Assembly: GCF_001704295.1 (NCBI RefSeq)
Contig: NZ_CP012334.1
Location: 4,166,084 to 4,230,083, forward strand
From: Bordetella sp. H567
GTDB lineage: Bacteria > Pseudomonadota > Gammaproteobacteria > Burkholderiales > Burkholderiaceae_B
Direction of reading: 5' to 3'
DNA length: 64,000 nucleotides
Part shown: one piece after another, positions 59,614-64,000 of the stretch
Layout of the letters: each line of letters begins with the position of its first letter
Numbering within the stretch: position 1 is the first letter of the stretch
The notes under the pieces: generated by a model
The model's database searches: none
What the model saw: only the letters and a program-made list of their open reading frames with translations
What the model was told of the DNA's origin: nothing
Position numbers and translations under genes: made by a program

Positions 59614-60947
59614 TTGGACGTGTTCTCCTTGCGGACCTTCGCGACCGAGTCATCCAGGCTGGCCCAGGCCGGCCGCTGCGCGATCTGCACGCGGGTATAG
59701 GCCAGGATGTCGGCGACCTGCTGGTCGTTCAGCGTATGCGCGAAAGAAGGCATGTAATGGGAAGCGGCGGAGCCCCTCAGGGGGATGCCCTGCAGGACCA
59801 GATTGATGGCGTTGCGCGGGCTGTCGGCGTTGACGACCGAACTGGCGGCCAGCGACGGCCGGCCGCCGATCGACGTCATGGGCGCGGAGGCCGCATGGCA
59901 TGCCGCGCAGGTCGAATTGAACAGCGCGCCGCCGCGTTGCAGGCGCTGCGCATCGCCCTGGGCCGGCGGCTGCGCTTGCGCGACGGCCTGGGCAGCGGGC
60001 TGAGCCGGGTTGGCGGCCTGGGCGGCTGGGGCGGGCGGCGCGGCGCCCGCTGGCTGGCCGTCCAGCGACAGCAGATACACCGCCATGGCACGCACGTCGT
60101 TTTCGGATACCAGGGCCAGTTGGCGGGTCACCGGCTCCATCGGGCCGGCGGCCGCGCCGTGCTGGCTGGCCAGGCCCGTGCGCAGGTAGGACGTCAACTG
60201 GTCGGCCGTCCAGGCGGGCTGCCTGTGGCCCAGCGCATTCAAGGGCGGGACATCCCACCCGTCGATGCTGCCGCCGGCGAAGGGCTTGCCGCTTTCCTCC
60301 GCGCCCAGGGTGTTCATGGGGGTATGGCAGGCAGCGCAGTGCCCGGGGCCTTCGACCAGATAGCGCCCGCGCAGCCATTCGGCGTTATGCGAGGCATCCT
60401 CCGTGGCGGGCCCGGGATGCAGGTAAAGCAGGTTCCATCCGGCAATCAGCGGCCGGAACCCCAGCGGGAAGGTGAGCGCATTGTCGCGCGCGGGCGCCTT
60501 GACCGGCGTGCGCGTCATCATGTACGCGTACACGTCCTTGATGTCCGCGTCCGACATCCGCGTGAAATGCGGATAGGGAAAGGCCGGATACAGCAGGTGC
60601 CCGTCACGCGAGACGCCTTCGCGCATGGCGCGGGTGAACGCGACGAGCGACCATCGCCCGATGCCGGTGTCCGGATCGGGCGTGATATTGGTGCTGTACA
60701 AGGTGCCGAAGGGCGTCTCCAGCGGCGCGCCGCCCGCATAGGACTTGCCCCCCGCCGAGGTGTGACAGGATATGCAGTCGCCCACCGCCGCCAATTGCGC
60801 GCCGCGCGCGATCGAACCCGCGTCGAACGCCGCGGCCGCGGGCGGCTCGATGGGATCGATGGCGCTGCGGTACGCGATCGAACAGGCGGCGACGCCTCCC
60901 AATACTACGATCGCGAGCACGCCTGCCGCGATGGATCTACCTTTCAT
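59610..60947 (-). CDS. Triheme cytochrome c, electron acceptor of molybdenum hydroxylase
   Basis: A 445-aa membrane-anchored cytochrome with an N-terminal helix (GVLAIVVLGGVAACSIAY; the Cys may also be a lipobox). Three heme sites are VGDCISCHTSAGG, GPGHCAACHTPMNT and NSTCAACHAASAPM. A Pro/Ala-rich linker separates the second and third heme domains. It passes electrons from the Mo/Fe-S subunits to the respiratory chain. It is first in the three-gene operon, as in membrane aldehyde or nicotinate dehydrogenases. Confidence 0.94.
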   Translation of the reverse strand: MKGRSIAAGVLAIVVLGGVAACSIAYRSAIDPIEPPAAAAFDAGSIARGAQLAAVGDCISCHTSAGGKSYAGGAPLETPFGTLYSTNITPDPDTGIGRWSLVAFTRAMREGVSRDGHLLYPAFPYPHFTRMSDADIKDVYAYMMTRTPVKAPARDNALTFPLGFRPLIAGWNLLYLHPGPATEDASHNAEWLRGRYLVEGPGHCAACHTPMNTLGAEESGKPFAGGSIDGWDVPPLNALGHRQPAWTADQLTSYLRTGLASQHGAAAGPMEPVTRQLALVSENDVRAMAVYLLSLDGQPAGAAPPAPAAQAANPAQPAAQAVAQAQPPAQGDAQRLQRGGALFNSTCAACHAASAPMTSIGGRPSLAASSVVNADSPRNAINLVLQGIPLRGSAASHYMPSFAHTLNDQQVADILAYTRVQIAQRPAWASLDDSVAKVRKENTSK

Positions 60948-61080
60948 CCGAACCTCTTCAATGCAAAACAGCGTTGGCGCGGACTGTAGCGTCCGTCCCT
61001 GACATACGATTGAAATTCAATAAAGCTTCCACAATCTGGATGTTCGGGGCCGCCCCGAAATGCCGGAGACCACGATAAGC

Positions 61081-61097
61081 CACTTGGGTGCCAAGTG
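61081..61097. promoter_or_regulatory. 7-bp inverted repeat in the divergent cytochrome / aldo-keto reductase gap
   Basis: CACTTGG-GTG-CCAAGTG is a perfect inverted repeat in the 275-bp gap. It lies 126 bp before the reductase start and 134 bp before the cytochrome start. It could control either gene. A TTGAAATTC stretch near 61010 is AT-rich and may hold a promoter. Confidence 0.45.
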
Positions 61098-61222
61098 CCA
61101 GCAATCTGTCGCATGCCTTAAATCCCTACGGCCCGCTGCCGCATGACATTACGCCTCAGGGACCGGGGTGTAACATCGCCAGGCCTGGGGCCTGCCCCAC
61201 TTCCCTTTCCGGAGCGAACGCC

Positions 61223-62272
61223 TTGAAATACCGCAAACTCGGCCGTACCGATCTCGACGTCAGCCTGATCGGGCTGGGCACCATGACCTTCGGCGAACAG
61301 AACTCCGAAGCCGACGCCCACCAGCAGCTGGACTACGCGCTGGATCACGGCATCAACCTGGTCGATACCGCCGAGATGTATCCCGTGCCGCCCAAGGCGG
61401 AAACCCAAGGCCGCACGGAAGCCCATATCGGGAGCTGGATCGCCAAGACGGGCCGCCGCCACGACATCGTACTGGCCAGCAAGATCGCCGGCCCGGTGCG
61501 CGACCCCAAGCGGCCCGGGCATATCCGCGAAGGCAAGACTTTCCATGACCGCAAGAACCTGACCGCCGCCCTGGACGCAAGCCTGAAGCGCCTGCGCACG
61601 GACTACCTGGACCTGTACCAGCTGCACTGGCCCGACCGCACCACCATGACCTTCGGCCAGCACGCCTATCCATGGTTCAAGGACGACCATACCGTGCCCA
61701 TCGCCGAAACGCTGTCCGTGCTGCAGGACTTCGTCAAGCAGGGCAAGGTCCGACACGTCGGCGTGTCCAATGAAACGCCCTGGGGCGTCGCGCAATTCAT
61801 CCGCCACGCGGAAGTCGACGGCCTGCCGCGCATCGTCTCCATCCAGAATCCCTACAATCTGCTCAATCGCATCTACGAACAGGGCCTGTCGGAGTTCAGC
61901 CATCACGATGGCGTCGGCCTGCTGGCGTATTCACCGCTGGCCATGGGCATGTTGACAGGCAAGTATGAGAACGGCGCGCGGCCCGAGGGCTCGCGCCTGG
62001 CACTGTTCACGCGCTTCACGCGCTACAGCAGCCCGCAGGCCGAGGCAGCGGCCAGCGAATACGTGGCGCTGGCCCGTCAGCATGGCCTGACACCGACCCA
62101 GCTTGCCCTGGCCTTCATCAACCAGCAGCCCTTCGTCACCAGCAACCTGATCGGCGCGACGACGCTGGAACAGCTCAAGGAAAACATCGAGAGCGTGAAC
62201 GTCACGCTGGACGAGGGCGTGATCGCCGCCATCGACGCGATACATCGCCGCCAGCCGAACCCGGCGCCGTAA
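61223..62272 (+). CDS. Aldo/keto reductase (Tas-like)
   Basis: A 349-aa NADP(H)-dependent reductase beginning KYRKLGRTDLDVSLIGLGTM. The catalytic tetrad fits NLVDTAEMYP (Asp, Tyr), IVLASKIAGP (Lys) and YQLHWPDRT (His). The C-terminal cofactor site is TSNLIGATTLEQLKENI. The start is TTG 61223, preceded by CGGAG nine bases upstream. The ATG at 61088 would add 45 residues with no family similarity. The Tas-like shape suggests reduction of aldehydes or ketones; the substrate is unknown. Confidence 0.93.
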   Translation: MKYRKLGRTDLDVSLIGLGTMTFGEQNSEADAHQQLDYALDHGINLVDTAEMYPVPPKAETQGRTEAHIGSWIAKTGRRHDIVLASKIAGPVRDPKRPGHIREGKTFHDRKNLTAALDASLKRLRTDYLDLYQLHWPDRTTMTFGQHAYPWFKDDHTVPIAETLSVLQDFVKQGKVRHVGVSNETPWGVAQFIRHAEVDGLPRIVSIQNPYNLLNRIYEQGLSEFSHHDGVGLLAYSPLAMGMLTGKYENGARPEGSRLALFTRFTRYSSPQAEAAASEYVALARQHGLTPTQLALAFINQQPFVTSNLIGATTLEQLKENIESVNVTLDEGVIAAIDAIHRRQPNPAP

Positions 62273-62358
62273 AGCGGCACGGGCGCCGGAGCTTCCCGGG
62301 CGCCAAGCGCAGGGCGCGGCGACGGATAAGCGGACCCGGCCAACATGCATGACGCAGT

Positions 62359-62395
62359 GGCCTTCGAAGGGCTAGCCTTTCGAAGGCCTTTTTAT
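62359..62395 (+). terminator. Rho-independent terminator after aldo/keto reductase
   Basis: A 13-bp stem with one G-T wobble, GGCCTTCGAAGGG / CCTTTCGAAGGCC, with loop CTAG, is followed by TTTTTATTT. It lies 87 bp after the reductase stop. Confidence 0.88.
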
Positions 62396-62428
62396 TTGTC
62401 ACCGCCGCTGCCCGTCGCAGGGACTAGG

Positions 62429-62443
62429 TTGATTTGAAATCAA
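62429..62443. promoter_or_regulatory. 15-bp palindrome upstream of aldehyde dehydrogenase
   Basis: TTGATTT-G-AAATCAA is a perfect palindrome 90 bp before the dehydrogenase start, beside CCATATATAT, a possible promoter element. It is a candidate operator for an unlinked regulator. Confidence 0.5.
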
Positions 62444-62532
62444 GATTGACCCATATATATCCCCGGCGATAGCCTGTATCGGTGGGTGGCATTGGTCGCC
62501 CGTCCCGAACCCCTTGCCGGCGAGCGACAGCG

Positions 62533-64000
62533 ATGAGCGCCATCGAAGAAAACCCTGACCTGTCCAGCCGCGTGGCGGCCGCCCTGCCCGCGCAGCGCGG
62601 CCTGTACTACGGCGGCCGGTGGCATGCGCCGCTATCCGGGCGCCAGGCGTGCAGCATCAATCCCGCCACGCAGCAGGAGCTGGGCGTCTACGCCGTCGCG
62701 GGGCCGGACGATGTGGACGCGGCGGTCCGGTCCGCCGCGGCCGCGGCGGCGGGATGGCGCGACACCGTGCCGCTCGAACGCGGCGCCCTGCTGCGCCGGG
62801 CGGCCGCCATCGTGCGCGAACATGCCTGGGAGCTGGCACTGATCGATGCCGCCGATTGCGGCAATCCGGTACGCCAAATGCGCGAGGATGCCGAGATCGC
62901 CGCCACGCAGCTGGAGTACTTCGCCGGCCTGGTGCTGGAACTGAAAGGCGAAACCATCCCCACCGCGAACGGTTCGCTGGACTACACGCTGCGCGAGCCG
63001 CTAGGCGTGGTGGCGCGCATCATCCCCTTCAACCACCCTTTCATGTTCGCCGCCGGCAAGATCGCCGCGCCGCTGGCCGCGGGCAACACCGTCATCGTCA
63101 AGCCACCGGAACAGGCGCCGCTTTCCAGCCTGCGCCTGTTCGAACTGATCGGCCAGGTCTTCCCGCCGGGTGTGCTGAACTGCCTGACGGGCGACCGTAC
63201 GACCGGCGCAGCACTGGCCGCGCACGACGACGTCGCGGCGGTCGCCTTGATCGGCAGCGTGAACGCGGGCAAGGCCGTGATGCGCACCGCGGCCGACGGC
63301 TTGAAGAAAGTCCTGCTGGAACTGGGCGGGAAGAACGCGATGCTGGTGTACCCCGACGCCGACCCGGAAAAGGCCGCGCTCGGTGCCGTACGCGGCATGA
63401 ACTTCACCTGGTGCGGCCAATCATGCGGTTCCACCAGCCGCCTGTTCCTGCACGAATCGGTGCATGACCGCATGCTGGAACGCATCGTCACGCTGACAGC
63501 CGACCTGCATCGCCCCGGCCTGCCCACCGATACGCGTACGACCATGGGCGCGCTGGTCTCGGCCGAGCAGATGGACAAAAGCCTGTCCTATATCGCATCG
63601 GCCACCGCCGAAGGCGCCCGCGTCGCGCACGGCGGACGCCGCTGCGAAGACGCCGCGCTGCGGGCCGGCTACTTCATGGAGCCCACCATACTGGCCGGGG
63701 TCACGCCGGCGATGCGGGTGGCGCGCGAGGAAATCTTCGGCCCGGTCCTCTCGGTCTTCAAGTGGTCGGACGAAGCAGCCTTGTTCGCCGCCGTCAACGG
63801 CGTGGACTACGGACTCACCGCGTCGATCTGGACGCGCGACCTGGCCACCGCGCACCGCGCGGCAGCACGCGTCCAAGCCGGCTACGTGTGGGTCAACGGA
63901 TCGTCCGCCCATTTCATCGGCGCGCCCTTCGGCGGCTACAAGCGTTCCGGCATCGGCCGCGAGGAATGCAAGGAAGAACTGCTGGAATTCACGCAGGTCA
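62533..64000 (+). CDS. NAD(P)-dependent aldehyde dehydrogenase (3' end outside window)
   Basis: The first 489 codons of an ALDH-superfamily enzyme run off the right edge. Visible are YYGGRWHAPLSGRQACSINP, VARIIPFNHPFMFAAGKIAA, KPPEQAPLSSL, the glutamate loop LLELGGKNAMLVYPDA, the catalytic Cys in FTWCGQSCGSTSR and EEIFGPVLSVFKW, then FGGYKRSGIGREECKEELLE. It oxidises an aldehyde to the acid. ATG 62533 was chosen as the first ATG before family similarity. The chain length suggests only a few residues are missing. Confidence 0.94.
   Translation, partial: MSAIEENPDLSSRVAAALPAQRGLYYGGRWHAPLSGRQACSINPATQQELGVYAVAGPDDVDAAVRSAAAAAAGWRDTVPLERGALLRRAAAIVREHAWELALIDAADCGNPVRQMREDAEIAATQLEYFAGLVLELKGETIPTANGSLDYTLREPLGVVARIIPFNHPFMFAAGKIAAPLAAGNTVIVKPPEQAPLSSLRLFELIGQVFPPGVLNCLTGDRTTGAALAAHDDVAAVALIGSVNAGKAVMRTAADGLKKVLLELGGKNAMLVYPDADPEKAALGAVRGMNFTWCGQSCGSTSRLFLHESVHDRMLERIVTLTADLHRPGLPTDTRTTMGALVSAEQMDKSLSYIASATAEGARVAHGGRRCEDAALRAGYFMEPTILAGVTPAMRVAREEIFGPVLSVFKWSDEAALFAAVNGVDYGLTASIWTRDLATAHRAAARVQAGYVWVNGSSAHFIGAPFGGYKRSGIGREECKEELLEFTQV

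Overview
The window is chromosomal DNA of a high-GC betaproteobacterium, most likely Bordetella or a close Alcaligenaceae relative such as Achromobacter. The evidence is the dense, GC-rich coding, three Bug/TctC-type periplasmic receptors, several catabolic operons each next to its own GntR, LysR or RpiR regulator, and housekeeping genes in betaproteobacterial style (trxB, ftsK, lolA, rarA, serS, icd, DUF1841). No rRNA, tRNA, CRISPR array, transposase or integrase was seen.

Layout. 1-9.7 kb is accessory and catabolic. It holds a GntR/UTRA regulator coupled to a truncated Bug receptor gene, a divergent and apparently catalytically dead 2-oxoglutarate oxygenase-like gene, and a DUF1348/TetR pair. 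A GntR/FCD regulator then diverges from a five-gene operon: FAH-family hydrolase, Bug receptor, 2Fe-2S and Mo subunits of a molybdenum hydroxylase, and a ModA-like binding protein without a signal peptide. 9.7-11.1 kb has small hypothetical genes and a PXPV-repeat secreted protein. 11.2-13.9 kb carries serS and rarA on the minus strand. 14.2-23.9 kb is one long plus-strand operon for D-amino-acid or D-peptide use: a D-serine dehydratase-like enzyme, a five-gene Dpp-type ABC transporter, an RpiR regulator, an N-acyl-D-amino-acid deacylase and a RidA protein. 24.2-29.1 kb has a LysR regulator divergent from an acyl-CoA dehydrogenase, Bug receptor and class III CoA-transferase operon. 29.1-32.1 kb returns to the minus-strand core with lolA and ftsK. 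The common ftsK-lolA-rarA-serS order is therefore split here by about 15 kb of catabolic genes.

32.2-34.2 kb holds trxB, a Smr-domain nuclease gene and an EmrE-type exporter, overlapping head to tail. 34.2-36.6 kb is a two-part sodium:solute symporter with an EF-hand-like loop. 37.0-45.6 kb is a complete potassium operon: an extra 32-aa membrane peptide, kdpF, kdpA, kdpB, kdpC, kdpD and kdpE. 45.7-49.1 kb has a TorF-type porin, two divergent DNA-binding proteins and icd. 49.2-53.7 kb has DUF1841, two small cytochromes c, a MoxR/VWA pair, a GNAT acetyltransferase and a small secreted protein. 54.0-60.9 kb has a double-domain M16 peptidase and, convergent to it, a second molybdenum hydroxylase of the periplasmic type with a triheme cytochrome c. 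61.2-64 kb has an aldo/keto reductase and an aldehyde dehydrogenase cut by the window edge.

An approximately 100-bp palindromic repeat occurs three times (23.9, 24.1 and 53.8 kb). Several perfect inverted repeats in intergenic regions are reported as candidate operators or terminators. All functional calls come from reading motifs in the translated sequence; no searches were run.
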